Notes: a model not told the origin generated them from the sequence alone. DNA of 64,000 nt from Cladopsammia gracilis (GCA_022457155.1 JAJGOT010000058.1:372001-436000), one strand, 5' to 3'. Shown: positions 1-11,539, counted from the stretch's first letter. Numbers and translations: made by a program.

Positions 1-20
1 CACATCACATGGCGGTGTTT
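1..20 (-). CDS. Gene 0: start of a vWA exon, cut by the window edge
   Basis: The first 20 bases read on the minus strand as the start of a vWA exon (codons for TPPCDV) after TTTAATTTAG, matching the exon starts at 18014 and 57217 including the intron beyond. The rest of the exon lies outside the window. Intron similarity to gene 2 continues to about position 230, showing a third gene copy rather than a stray exon. Confidence 0.7.
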
Positions 21-410
21 CTAAATTAAAGAGAAGATTCGAATGTAAGATGACGATCAATCCCCCCCCCCCTTTTTTTTCAACTCCTACGAAGTTTAGA
101 AAAACTTGCAAAGTTACAAAGTTGGGGAGATATTGTCGTAAAAGAAGAATATTATGACACCCTTGTTGAATTAAGAATCCCCTTCATTCTTTTAGAATGC
201 TTGTACTTGATAGTTAAGAATCTTTTTATTTTTTTGATGAGGGTACGAGGTATGCAATAGGTTCAAGTGGAATACCATGAAAAATCCACTGCTGACTTGA
301 AAGTTTTCACTAGGTGCGATTTCATTCAAAAGGTGTAAGTTTTCCTAAAGTTTTTCAAGTCGTCGCGTTAAAGACAAAAACGTTATGACCCAAAGTTTGT
401 CATAGACGCG

Positions 411-1240
411 TACGAGTGCGTCCGAAATTGCGACTGAGCCACCTTAAACTATTTTTACAAAAGCCAAGTTTCGTATTTCGTAATTTTTTTTTTTAATCTA
501 TAGTTTGCCCAGCTAGGTGGCTTTTTAGTATTCTTTATAACTAAACTATTCCAAAATTTGGTACAACATAAGTTTAAAAACATACCAACATCTTCCCCTT
601 TGTCAGATTGGGGGAAAATTGGGTTCGCAGGATGTGAAGTTGCTGAAATAAAGATAGCCACAGTTTAGTGAGTGACTTCTTTATCAGCAATGGACTTATT
701 TAACAAACTTTAAACAATCGAACGCCTAAACGTGTGTTTTAATTGACCAATATTTTAGTTGGACAAAACTAACCTTCACAGATTATTTGATTGATAGTGA
801 GATTGAATAAATGTTGCCAAAAGCGGAGTCAGAAGAAGAAGAGAAAGGAGTACAAAAGTCTGTAATTGTGAAAGTAATATTCTCGTACTAAAGACAAAAT
901 AACAATTTCGATTGCCCCAGGTATGCTTTTTATTCTATTGTTCAGAGTACAGTTTAAACCAAAAGTCTGGTATGTCCTTTACAGATACATGGTGTACAGC
1001 ATTGGAAAAGATTGGACTGGCCAAGGGTTTACCTATAGTACGTACAGGACGATCTAAAAAATGAAGTGCGGGAGAACTAACCAAAGGTTCTTTTTTTTAC
1101 AAGAACGAGATGTTTGCCAGAAGGCCACATGAATGCCTAGGCCGTGATCATCCCGACCAGGAGGTGACCCGCGGATGAAAGTTAAGCGGAAAAATACAAA
1201 TTTTATATAACACGATACAGCTATACATTTGAACTAAAGA
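411..1240. repeat. Segmental duplication block P, copy 0
   Basis: About 830 bp matching 38187-39790 and 59555-60440, beginning near gtgcgtccgaaattgcgac and containing the 57-nt linker exon. The copies differ by small indels, and the 38-kb copy carries an extra TIR element. No other gene is seen in this stretch. Confidence 0.75.
586..642 (-). CDS. Gene 0 linker exon
   Basis: A 57-nt phase 1-1 exon after TTTATTTCAG and before GTATG, encoding TSHPANPIFPQSDKGEDV. It is the third copy of the linker exon and lies upstream of the vWA exon at the left edge, as the order in gene 2 predicts. Its donor is intact, unlike the gene 2 copy. Confidence 0.5.
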
Positions 1241-1865
1241 CGACCGATAAGTTTTTTCATTGCCACTTTAAGGTGTTTCTCTCCAGTTTCCGTGTAGCCG
1301 CATCGAACATTTTTGAGCGGCCGTTTAACTAACTTTCCTTTATTGAATTAGTATGAAACTTAAATAAAATATTGTACATAGTTTGAAGTTTAAAAGAGTG
1401 TAACAATTTTGTAAATCGGATTTAAAATTGCGTAGATAAACGAGAAACATTGAAATCACTTGAGTCTAAATTCCGAGCGATTGCGATGGCATCTAGAAAA
1501 ATCAACACTATTACGATAAACTATGACATATGGCAAACAAAATGTCTAAAAATTAGAAACTTTTGTCAAGCCGATTTTGAGTAAATCAGAAAAACATTTG
1601 GAACTTGTGATTTTGCATGTGTATGAGCACATCAATAAGTTCCTCAATTAATCTTATAAAAGTTTAATTTCTCAATCTCAAATTTACGCCAAAGTGTGTG
1701 TTTAGTGTATGAGATGAAACTATGAAAGTTTGACATCGTTTCTCGTTTTAGTTTTGGAGATTCGATTTTCTATAGGAAACCATAGTTTTTTGACTGAGTC
1801 CTTGATATTGTGGTTTTAGCACTTTTCTACATATTTCAAAAACCGCGAGATCGATTTTTTTTAAA

Positions 1866-2399
1866 CTTTTATGGTCGTTTGTTTATGATATGAACAACAT
1901 TGTCTCGAAGTTTCATCTTGATTGAAACATTGCAACATGGTCAAATAAAATAATAAAGTTCACCTAAAACGCGATTGAGACTTTGTGCTTTTGATTGCAC
2001 GGTTAAGGGCGCACGAAGACGCGTTAATTAATTCCGGTAAAGTATAACGCATTTCTGCGTGTTGAGAATTGTGCAAATAGCGTTGACTTTTTTCTTTTCT
2101 CTACAATTCAAAATGCCGAGAGTGTCCAGTGCACGACAAATGCGAATAAAAAACCTGCTTTCAAATAGACGTCCTACTGAAAGTCGTGAGAATGATGAAA
2201 ATAACGTGGAACACAACCAACATGATGGTCACGCAGAAATGCATTACGCTTCACCTGAATTAATTAAAGCGTCTTTGTGCGCCTTCAACCATGCAATCAT
2301 GGTGAACTTTATTATTTTATTTGACCATGTTGCAATGTTTCAATCAAGATGAAACTTCGAGACAATGTTGTTCATATCATAAACAAACGACCATAAAAC
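1866..2399. repeat. Foldback inverted repeat
   Basis: Arms 1866-2061 and 2230-2399 are inverted copies: cttttatggtcgtttgtt at the left outer end against aacaaacgaccataaaa at the right, and gcatttctgcgtg against cacgcagaaatgc at the inner ends. The roughly 170-bp loop has a short open frame (MPRVSSARQMRIKN) of no known family. The 1240-1865 stretch before it shows nothing recognisable. Confidence 0.7.
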
Positions 2400-3503
2400 T
2401 GAAGGATGATGTTTCAGTGGAGGATGTCCACAAGACCGCGCATTTCCACAATGTAGTGCTATTTGGTTTAACGCACAGACTGCATTACACACACTCTTAC
2501 AATCTGTGTTACTGGCTTCCCTTTGCAGGACCCTGGTCTCTCATTGCTCGCATTCCTCATAACAAATCAATGCTGGCCAATGGCACACCTCAGATTTATA
2601 CCAACTCTGGGCTGTATGTACTACATACTTCGTTTAACTATCGTAGACTTGATCAGGTAGTTTTAGGTCTTTATCGAAGCCATAAAAACGGAAATCGCAC
2701 CAGCGGAAACAACAGCCGAGAATGTTTTGGTCGCGTAAAAGAAAAGGCGAAACTATGAACTATTTCAGTAAGGCAAGGCATGAAATATTCTTGGGGGCTT
2801 CGGTTTTAGCTGTCGAACACAATATCAGACATTTGCCCTCCGGGTTCATTAAGGACCATTTTAGTTTGCATTTCTTTGCTGCGATTTTCCGACTACAATC
2901 GCTTTGGCGTTTTTTGTTCCTTTTGATTCATCCCTCTGTTCCGTCTCTGTGACGCTTGTTCGACGTGTCTTACATGTTGTTCTTGTTTTGTCGTTCCCGA
3001 GTATTAATGAAACCCACTCAACATTATCTATCCCTATTAAAGCCGGTTGTCCAGAACCAAAATATCTAGCATGGCTTACACACTATCGTTCAAAACTCGT
3101 CCGTAAGAATTCAGTCCGCCCTACTCATATAGCAGAAATCCATCGCGATCCCCTCTCTTGCGGCAATTTGTCGGTTCCTTTACTTTGATTCATAACTGCA
3201 GAACGTACTCAAGCGAAATAAATACCCCTATCTCGACTGCTTTTGCTTCCACATCGAAAATTGATCACAGCACGCGTCAATTAAAAAAACGCGACTCGGG
3301 TTTGTTTACACTTTGGTACACCAATATAACGGCGTAGCAACGGTTGTCAAGATTTTTGTCACGTGAGTGAAAACGATCTATTGTGGTTGTGCAGGGTCAA
3401 AACCGAAAACGATAGCAAAAACATCGAACAAAGACATTTTTCAGGTTTCATAACCATTTCGCTTTATTAACTATGGTTAGGCACACATGGTTGGCATCGT
3501 TGT
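2400..3503. other. Unassigned stretch with weak open frames
   Basis: Overlapping plus-strand open frames (to 2758, 2722-2952, 2904-3188) carry no family motif I recognise and no supported splice sites. They could be remnants of a coding sequence, but I cannot support a gene here. Confidence 0.2.
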
Positions 3504-4220
3504 AAGGTTACAGTGTACCTTCGGGAGTGTCTCCAGTATAACAGCTCTAGCGTCTTAAGATTACACTTAATATACCTAAACCCCGATATCAAATTAAAGC
3601 TTATAGAGCTGGCTATCTAAATATGGAAACCATTTGGTAATAAAATGAATTGTCGATTTTTTACGACGTCTAAATTCGAACGTCCGAATCAGCTTTAAAA
3701 CGCTATAACTCAAAGCAATATTTTATTTTGCTAATTTGATTTGTTCTCGGGTTTCCGCACACGAAGCGCTAAAAAAACGTGTCGGCGATTTCCCATATTC
3801 AATTGCAGTGAAAAGTTACAGAATATTTTCGAAAAGGGAAAAAAAAATTGGAATGATCGCACGGAAATGGCCCTTGACGAAAACGTTTTCGGAAATAAGA
3901 AATTCGCCGAAATGTTTTTGTTGATTATATGTTAGCCTAGCTTCTGTCCAAATTTGAGGAAAATCGAACAAATTCCTTTTGAGTTGTAGCTCTTTAAAGT
4001 GTCCCCAACAAGCGAAAAATTAACTTTGAGAAAACAGCGCTTAAAAAAACATATCGCTTCATAAACAAACTCCGCCCACAAAAGTTATACCGTCATTTCT
4101 CCGTCAATTTTCACTATTTTTCGATAATTTTTTTTGGATGAAAGTTCATTCTGTAAACTTTATTTTGACGCCAAAAAAAATTTTCAATAAATTTTCGATC
4201 TGAAGGTACACTGTAGCCTT
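3504..4220. mobile_element. Non-autonomous DNA transposon, 19-bp TIR
   Basis: Ends 3504-3522 (aaggttacagtgtaccttc) and 4202-4220 are inverted copies with one mismatch. It is inserted at the left limit of duplicated block A, whose sequence resumes at 4221. No transposase is encoded; small open frames inside are not conserved domains. The superfamily cannot be assigned because the target-site duplication is unclear. Confidence 0.65.
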
Positions 4221-4349
4221 AAAAAGAATAATAGTTCCTTGCGCGCTTTTGTTTTGTCTTTGAAGGCTAACTTTCTGTCAGACACCCGACACCTGAGGGC
4301 ATGACTTCCTCGATTAGACTGTTTGGGTAACCTCTTAGCCGTATAGGTG

Positions 4350-5110
4350 TTATTTGAATTTATTGATGCTTTCCTCGAACGTTTCCTTTGAGAAGTTCGT
4401 TCTGAGCACGAGTCTCAGCATGCATGGCTTCTCCCTTGACAAAACCTTTCTTGACTCCCGGTGGGTGACAAGATTTAAAGTGATGGTGTATTGAAACGTC
4501 TCAGTGGGTTTAAAATGTGTGCGCATATCAAGGATAGACTCTTTTTCGAATCTTGTGCCCTTATAAATGCGTGTGCTTGGCAAGTAATTTCTTTGCAAAT
4601 TCCTGCTGTAAAAATTTGATTGTATGATGATATCTGTTCGCTTGTTCAACGACTGTTACGTTGTCTTTCCTCTTTGTTTGTTCCATAGGGAGAACACATC
4701 ATCGATATATCGTTTCCACTGATACCAACGGTTTCTTAGTGCGATGGATTATAAAATATTTCTGTTTCTTTCTTTGCTATGAAAATATTAGCTAAAGGAA
4801 CTGTCATATAATTTTGTCTCATTGCCGTGCCGTGAGTCTAAAGGTAGTCGTTCCCAATAAATTGGAAAGAATTTTCGTGTAGTGTTAGTCTCAGCATTTC
4901 TCTCAGATAGTTTCACGGTTGCCTATTGTGTAGAATATGTCCAATATACTTTGCATATCGTCGTAATTCCTTTCTCCTGTGGTAATTAGTAGTGTACAGG
5001 CTTGTTACGCCCATTGAAACAAGGATAGTGTTTTTCGGAACTTATACATCCCTTTTCTATAGCCTTTGCAAAGTCAAAAGTTGTCCGGGCAGTTGAAATA
5101 GTTTTTATTA
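4350..5110 (-). pseudogene. Penelope-like reverse transcriptase, decayed (copy A)
   Basis: Minus-strand frames, interrupted by stops and shifts, carry landmark motifs of Penelope-like RTs: NTILVSMGVTSLYT near 5000 (catalytic aspartate of the usual VSMDVTSLYT replaced by glycine), LTLHENSFQFIGNDY near 4870, KRYIDDVFSLWN near 4700 (the catalytic YIDD), and HFKPTETFQYT near 4500. The order on the minus strand is correct. It is inactive: the first catalytic residue is lost and several frameshifts are present. The same remnant lies in copy B, so decay preceded the duplication in part. Confidence 0.75.
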
Positions 5111-6063
5111 GAGTAAAGAACTTTATCTTTGCATATTTGTATCAAATATATAGATATTAAAGTTTACTTCATGTTCCAACAGCTATTCTGGCATCCTTGA
5201 TTTAGAATGCAGTTAAAACACTGTTCTTCAAATCACAACTGTCCGTGATCTTGGATTTGACACAAATGTACCAAGATTGGTAACCACAGATGTAAAGAAA
5301 AAGCCATTTGACGGTGACACAAAAACCAGATGCAAAAATCTTTCAATAGTCTGCTGATAAAGTTCAATGTGTTGGCCAGGGAACATCTTGTAATTAAGAA
5401 TTTTTTTCCAGCCCACTGTACGTGCGTGAATTTTTTTTAGGCTCGATCAGTCTTGTGCAGGAATATTTTTCACAATAGATTGCACACAAAAAACTTATTG
5501 ATTTCCATAATATTCTCTTTAAGATTTAAAATACAACAAAAACAACAACAACAATTTATTTCGGTATTTCCATATAAATACATGGTATTACCTATACAAG
5601 TAGTACGTTTTAAGTATTACATGTAAGTATAACAACAACAACAAAGAAAAAGAAAGAAACGGGTATATCTGATTATTAAATTATCATAGATTGTCGATTT
5701 AACATTGAATTATAAATATAAGCAGCGGTAGTCCTACAGACAAAACGATCAGTGCTGTTAAAGAGAAACAAGATTTTAGAATTATTGTCTATTGTCGGTG
5801 TTCGACGGTGTTCGTTGCAAGCTGAAGACTTGTGAATGTTCCACCAAAAAGTGTGATAACCCTTTCGTTCCTAGAGCAACTCTCGAGCGACAATATGGTT
5901 CTAACTTTTAAATCTGTCCGGATGCAACCCTTAAGTCGTGACCGTGAGTATAAAAAATCTCTCGAAGAGTACTTTACTATGTAAGTCCTTTTATGTGGTG
6001 TTTTTGTTTTGGTTCTTGGGTGCTTATAGTTAAAGCGTTTCTGAAACTAGACTTTAGTCTTAC

Positions 6064-6187
6064 CTCCATTTTCACCACCATTTCCGCCTTTGGCTCCATC
6101 ACCACCTTCTGGTTCGCTGTCACCTTCATCTTGGGCGTGCACGACATTCAGAAACAGAAACAGCAACACTATCAAGCGAAAAGCCAT
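6064..6187 (-). CDS. Secreted glycine/acid-rich protein, first exon (copy A)
   Basis: An ATG opens a signal-peptide-like segment MAFRLIVLLFLFLNVVHAQD followed by an acidic, glycine-rich stretch (EGDSEPEGGDGAKGG). The exon is 41 codons plus one base and ends at a consensus donor GTAAGAC. A near-identical exon is at 35341-35218, with changes mostly at single codons and no frame loss. It ends in phase 1, the phase used by the vWA genes, so it could be an alternative first exon for gene 0 downstream or start an unrelated secreted protein. Later exons were not found in the block. Confidence 0.6.
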
Positions 6188-6324
6188 AGAGAAGTTGTAG
6201 AAGGCGACCATCATTGAAGAGAAGGCTTTCTGAATAGGTCCGTATTAGCGCAATATGCTTTTTGCACCATACACCAGCAAAAGACCTACAACGACCCACG
6301 GCTCCTTTGAGTCTGATGAGAGCC

Positions 6325-6690
6325 CACTCGCCACAGCGGTCAGTGGGGCCCTGCAAATTATAAATTTTAAAAATGTTTAAAAAGAACGTGATAGTTAAAA
6401 ATAGTTTGAAAATAGTCAAAAATACATTGTAAAATAGCTTTAAAAAAGTTTAAAAATGGAAAGGTTATTTACAAACTTTTAAAACAATAGGCCTTATCAC
6501 GGTTTTTCCAAAATTTTATATGGGCCTGATAGCAAAAATCCATCGACACTGCTGGGAAAAGCATCTCCAAATTAGTAAAATGGCCGAGTTTAAAAGCGAT
6601 ATCTTTAAAAATAGTGGAGATATAGCTCCGCAAAGTCGGCAAATTTCACAGACGTTTGTATCGCGCGGCCAAATTTCTGTAAGTTTGATG
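6325..6690. repeat. Interspersed repeat K1 with ~10-bp target duplication
   Basis: Inserted in copy A relative to copy B. The flanks tctgatgagag and tttgatgagag look like a target-site duplication. The first half (cactcgccac to acaaactttt) is repeated directly at 6905-7060, while the second half (aggccttatcacgg onward) is repeated in inverted orientation at 7078-7270. Family unknown. Confidence 0.55.
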
Positions 6691-6847
6691 AGAGTTCGTG
6701 TCTATCGATCTGCAGCCGTGAAACAAAATGCTATTAAAATATACATGCCTTCAAAATTGTGATCGATCTGTCTTTACTTTGAATCATATTTCTACTAAAG
6801 CACGCATAAGTGAATGAAGTATTGTTCTAACTTTAGTGCTTGTCCAG

Positions 6848-6848
6848 A

Positions 6849-6891
<43 letters not shown>

Positions 6892-7270
6892 TTTATCCAG
6901 GGAGCCTACTCGCCACGGCGGTTTTCAGTGGGGCCCTGCAAATTATAAATTTTAAAATTGTTAAAAAAAATAGTTAAAAATAGTTTTAAAATAGTAAAAA
7001 ATAGATTGTAAAATAGCTTTTAAAAAAAGTTTAAAAATGGAAAGGTTATTTACAAACTTTTTTGCCTATCGGTAGGCAAGAAATTTGGCCGCGCGATACA
7101 AATGTCTGTGAAATTTGCCGACTTTGCAGAGCTATATCTCCACTATTTTAAAAGATATCACTTTTAAACTCGGCGATTTTACTAATTTTGAGATGCTTTT
7201 CCCAGCAGTGTCGATGGATTTTTGCTATCAGGCCCATACAAAGTTTTGGAAAAACCGTGATAAGGCCTAT
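6848..7270. repeat. Interspersed repeat K2 with (TAA)n head
   Basis: A (TAA)n microsatellite (about 6850-6890), then tttatccagggagcctactc, then a half that matches K1 directly and a half that matches K1 in inverse orientation. It is absent from the equivalent position of copy B, so it is a younger insertion or rearrangement. Confidence 0.55.
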
Positions 7271-7340
7271 TGGGCACTTTGTAATTAGAAGCCGTGGGTG
7301 GTATTCTGGGGAATTCAATTCAAGGATTTTCTTGTCACGA

Positions 7341-8035
7341 TCCTTTTGGCCTGCTTACATGAGCAGCTTAGACCTAGAGCGCTGAATGGAATTTCCGGTT
7401 AGAAATTTCCCGACAAATGGTATTGGACTTTCCTTACTGAAGGAAACGGAACCATAACGAGCCAGAGATTCTTAGCAACCAAAAAATACCTCAGGATCCC
7501 GCTGAGATCGTGGAGAAGGAAGTCCAGCAACTTGCAGGGAAGTCCAGCAACTTGCAGCATTCCAATGTAATAAAATCCCTTCTGGTAATCGCTTCTGTCC
7601 TACTCCAGACGTTAATTTTCGCAAGAATGTGTTATAATCCTTAAGCGTGAAAGTTCATTAATTGCCTTTTAGATTAATATTTTGTCGTCATTCAAGATGT
7701 TTTGGATATTTACAAGACGTTTTGTTGCGGTTTGGGAAATAGCTTTATGCGGAACTTTTTATAAAAAAATTATGGCTCTGAGCTGAATAGCGAACGGATT
7801 TACAGCTGTACGACTCTTCGTGTGACAGTGTTGCAGCGGAAATGACCGTAAATATAGGAAATGTTCTATGTCCACTCTCGAACTCTTAACGTTAGAAATA
7901 TTAATTGTAGAGCAATAAGAAAGATGCGATTCCTTAATTTATAACTCGCTAGAACCCGGGTATCATAGCTCAAGCGTACGCTGAAATTTCTACAAAACAA
8001 ACTTATCCTTTTGGAGCACGAGCGTACGGCACTCA
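7341..8035. other. No gene seen
   Basis: AT-rich sequence with a short tandem duplication (gaagtccagcaacttgcagg) near 7525. Nothing else is supported. Confidence 0.5.
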
Positions 8036-8038
8036 TAA

Positions 8039-8212
8039 GGGCCAATTTACACGGTACAACTTTGTCGCATGCGACACGCTTAAAACATGCTTACGACATG
8101 CTTACCGGCAACAAAAATTACTCCGTGTAAATCAACTCAAGTCATGTCGTATTATTTAAAGCATGCTTTAAGCGTGTCGCATGCAACAAAGTTGTACCGT
8201 GTAAATCGGCCC
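8039..8212. mobile_element. MITE, ~45-bp TIR, TAA target duplication
   Basis: Inverted ends gggccaatttacacggtaca and tgtaccgtgtaaatcggccc extend inward through caaagttg and the tgtcgcatgc core to about 45 bp. TAA flanks both ends (8036-8038 and 8213-8215), which fits PIF/Harbinger-type elements. No coding capacity. Confidence 0.75.
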
Positions 8213-8387
8213 TAAGAGATCGTAAGAGCCCTTATTTCGCCGCGAAATAGGGTTTTACACAAGCATAAATACAAGCGCAAGGACACGGATCAAAATATTT
8301 TGATTTTATGCTGGCGGAATTTTTGAACAAAATAAAGGCAGCTATTGTAGCTGTAGTACATCCCTTTGCCCGGATAATTCAAATGCT

Positions 8388-8569
8388 GTAGAACTTCGAT
8401 TTCCCGAACCTCCACGAGAAATGAAAATTGGTTCAAGAAATCAGCAAGTTCGAAATATCGGGGGTAAAATTATAGTGAAATTAGTCCAAGGGAAACAAGT
8501 TTTGGTTCGAGTTATCGTTTTTTTTTTTCTTGATAAATTGAGGGCTTGAGAAATCGGGGTTTCACTGTA
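8388..8569. mobile_element. Possible Tigger/pogo-like MITE
   Basis: The ends gtagaacttcgatttcccga and gaaatcggggtttcactgta are roughly inverted, and resemble mariner/Tigger MITE termini in general character. Similarity is imperfect and boundaries approximate. Confidence 0.3.
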
Positions 8570-9660
8570 TTTAAAAGCTCGTCAGGGCGGAGTTCCACTG
8601 TATCTCCCTTTGTTATTGTTCCCATTCATGTGTCCTAAAACATTTCCAAAATCCAAAATAATCATGAAAAATCAGTTGAGCTAAAATATGTAGCAATCAA
8701 TTGCATATTCCGTGTTACCTCGATTCGTCCCACACAAACGAAATATACGACTCGTTCAATTTTCTATGCCTAAGCTCAAACCTGATACCCACAAGTTCTG
8801 ATAATTGGTCGATTTAATTTTTTTCTCACTGAGCCACAGCCGCCTCATCATATTATTTGTTGTTCGAATTCCAATCAATACATTAGAAACTCGACGTTTG
8901 ACCCTGGTCTTAAATATATTCACCATTATAATCTAAAAATCAAATACAGTTTTCTCGCGCGCGATTGGTCAAAACGCGACACGTAATGCAGCCATCCGGG
9001 TATCGTTCCATGGGTAAAAATGGAAATTAGTCCACAGACAATATCTGTTCCTTGAAGCTCACAGTTTGCCTCGAGCTTCGCTCTCGGAAAACTGTTCGCT
9101 TCTCGAAACGAATAATGTCCGCGGACAAATATCCGTGTTTATTATCCAACTCCCCTCAGTGAAGTACGAATAACGCGCGAAACGCCACGAGACCGGTTTA
9201 ACAGGTTCTCTAAGTCTTCTTTATACCTCCTGACCGCGCAAAAGAGTCAAAAACCGGTTTAAAGTCAGCTTTTCGGAAAAAGAAAACGTTGGACGTTTTA
9301 GAGTGTAGTATCGCTGTACATTTTTACTCGTCATTTGTATTTTGACTCCCCCTAGGGGCTCGCCAAAATACTGCAAGACTCGTAAAACTTAACGTGTACA
9401 TGGGAAATGCGAGGTTTGACTAAAACTGGTCACCAAGCAACTCAAGAAGGATCAACTAAATTAGTAGGAAGCCGGCCAAAGCCTGCTATCGGGAGTAACG
9501 TGAATGCTCTCTGACAGAAAGGCAGAGTATAGATTCCTGGCAGCCGGGTACAGATCTCAGAATTTTAAGTGCAGGAATATTTATTTCTGAAGACAAAGAA
9601 AGAACATTCCAAACTAAGATAGCTTGGATTTTCCAAGTAACATCGAAAAACGGGAGCGGA
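8570..9660. other. No gene seen
   Basis: No coding frame or element is supported. A hairpin near 9060-9097 (acagtttgcctcgagc paired with gctctcggaaaactgt) is the only structure noted. Confidence 0.5.
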
Positions 9661-10034
9661 TAAAGGTGGCCTTACACGGGACGATTCACAACGACGATTT
9701 TTAGTGCAACATGGGTGCGCGGACGATTTTCTTCACAATTTTTGCGTTGCGAAGTTTTTTAATCAGCTTCAAAAACTTGCAACGCAGAAACACGAATTTT
9801 ACTAAAGTTGTTTCGTGTAACATACCTGTCGTTAGATGAGAAATAGAACACAAACCGCGGTGATAAACATATTGAACTTATTCATTTTTGATAAAAACTT
9901 GACGTTTCGTATGCTACTACATACATTTTCAAAAGTGACCGTGTTAAAAACGTTACTAATATAGTAGTAAAAAGGGACTGGGACCGAGATTAAGTACAAA
10001 ACTCAACAGTTGCTTTATAAAAAGAAACAGCTAA

Positions 10035-10175
10035 TTAATAAAGCATCAGCTTCTCGCTACTGACGTTTGCATTAAAAGCTGGCCTCAGTTCTTGTATAAA
10101 CAATGTTTCTTTGATTTTACAGTGGAAATCAGTTTTGCCCGACGCTAAGATTTTTACTCTTGTGTCAACCTTAAA
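10035..10175 (-). pseudogene. Penelope-like element C terminus (partial)
   Basis: The minus-strand frame reads ILASGKTDFHCKIKETLF, then IQELRPAFNANVSSEKL and a stop at 10037-10035. It supplies the C-terminal residues that the plus-strand piece at 10457 lacks, overlapping it by ILASGKTD, so the two come from different copies joined in opposite directions. Confidence 0.75.
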
Positions 10176-10184
10176 ATTATTTTT

Positions 10185-10457
10185 CAAAACACTCGCCGCA
10201 TCAAATCTTTCTTCCCGTACAAGGACCGCTTAAATCGTTCTCAACAGTCTAAAGTTATTTACAAAGCCAGTTGTTGGGATTGTGAAGAATTTTACAATGG
10301 TAAAACTAAACGACGGCTTCATGATAGAAAAACTGAGCATTTTAAAGCCCTCGCTAAGGATGACCGCACATCAGCCATTGCTGACCATGTTAACACCACT
10401 GGACACAACATCAAGTGGGATTATTTTGATATCTTAGCGTCGGGCAAAACTGATTAA
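10185..10457 (+). pseudogene. GIY-YIG endonuclease domain of a Penelope-like element (partial)
   Basis: A continuous plus-strand frame includes RRIKSFFPYKDRLN, then KVIYKASCWDCEEFYNGKTK (GIY-YIG core in degenerate form, with cysteines CWDC), RRLHDRKTEHFKAL, SAIADHVNTTGHNIKWD and ILASGKTD, then a stop. These are hallmarks of the C-terminal nuclease of Penelope-like retroelements that nicks target DNA. It lacks the RT and the last approximately 30 residues, so it is a fragment. Confidence 0.8.
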
Positions 10458-10672
10458 CACTAACGGTCACTTTTGAAAATGTATGTAGTAGCATACGAAA
10501 CGTCGAGTTTTTATCAAAAATGAATAAGTTCAATATGTTTATCACCGCGGTTTGTGTTCTATTTCTCATCAAACTACGATGGCCCAAGAATAAAAGTCTT
10601 TACGATACCTGTCGTTAATTTTGTTGCGCTAAAAATCGTCCTTGCGAATCGTCCCGTGTAACATCACCTTAA

Positions 10673-11539
10673 CTAGACATCGCTTTTTTTCGTTTCAAAC
10701 TGGTCTTGTGGAGGACTGAGAAAGGGGGGAGAAGCCTTTGCTACAAATAGTAAAAAAATAGCTGTTTTGGGTGGGGGGTATTACGCACGGGTATATATTA
10801 ACATCAGCCGAACATTGCAGACTTCTCAGGATTTCGGTGACTATTTTAGAACAACGACCGGGAAAATTAACTCGTCAGAGCCACACGCTCGATTTCGAAA
10901 CGAAGCTCGTCACACGCTTCTGAGGTACACGGATCTACAACCCTGGCCAATACTCTTGGAACACTACCGAACTCTTCAATATAACGCATTCCCCCTCCCC
11001 CCTAGTGGAATGTTGACCTTACGGGTACAAAACGTTTTCACAGCAATTAACCTTGCTGCGAATAGGTGGAGACTGTAATAGCACGGGATAAGAATATATT
11101 AGGGAAGGGTATTTTTTGCGTGCAATTTCAGTTAGTGTCCCAAAAAGTATTGCCCAGGGTTGTAGCTAACTCGTACTCGTCGAAACAGCAGAAATTCAGC
11201 CAGGACTTGTGCCAACAAGAGTTTATTCAAACCACTGTAGTAACCATGTCGCAAGCTTGATGTGACAGATTAACAAGGTCAAGATAACCTGCTTGTATTA
11301 TTTCATGACTAAGCTATTTCTTTCTTTAACCTATGTTCACGTGAAACTGCATTATTAGAATATCTATATGACAAAAGTAAATTCTTGAAACAAACATTTA
11401 ACAAAAGAATTGCTGACTTAGCTACTGCTTGTAGAAACAAGGTTACATCAAGAGAAGTGCTGACTATACGATCGACGAAACAAAGGGCTCAATATAACTA
11501 GTACATGACAGAACTTTTTGATATGCAGCTCAAAATATT
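10673..11539. other. No gene seen
   Basis: Short open frames at 10767-11078 and 11066-11260 show no domain or splice support. Confidence 0.4.

Larger units (their letters stand above)
4221..7340. repeat. Segmental duplication block, copy A
   Basis: Matches 29450-35710 in the same orientation. The match starts at a single 67-bp unit (expanded in copy B), continues through a decayed Penelope-like reverse transcriptase and the secreted glycine-rich exon, and ends near 7340. Copy B has gained a minisatellite and a 3-kb element; copy A has gained two related repeats at 6325-6690 and 6848-7270. Confidence 0.8.
9835..10604. mobile_element. Penelope-like element fragment, inverted arrangement, 13-bp TSD
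   Basis: Bounded by ATACCTGTCGTTA at 9822-9834 and 10605-10617. Outer ends are inverted repeats (the motif with acgtttcgtatgctac at 9902 and its inverse at 10490). Inside are two partial coding pieces facing outward: a minus-strand C terminus at 10175-10035 and a plus-strand GIY-YIG piece at 10185-10457. Inverted partial copies are typical for Penelope-like elements. Confidence 0.8.
9664..10669. mobile_element. MITE with TAA duplication, split by a Penelope-like insertion
   Basis: Ends aggtggccttacacgggacg and cgtcccgtgtaacatcacct are inverted copies, flanked by TAA at 9661-9663 and 10670-10672. The element is interrupted at 9835-10604 by a Penelope-like insertion. A right end of the same family appears to survive near 57832-57850. 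Confidence 0.7.
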
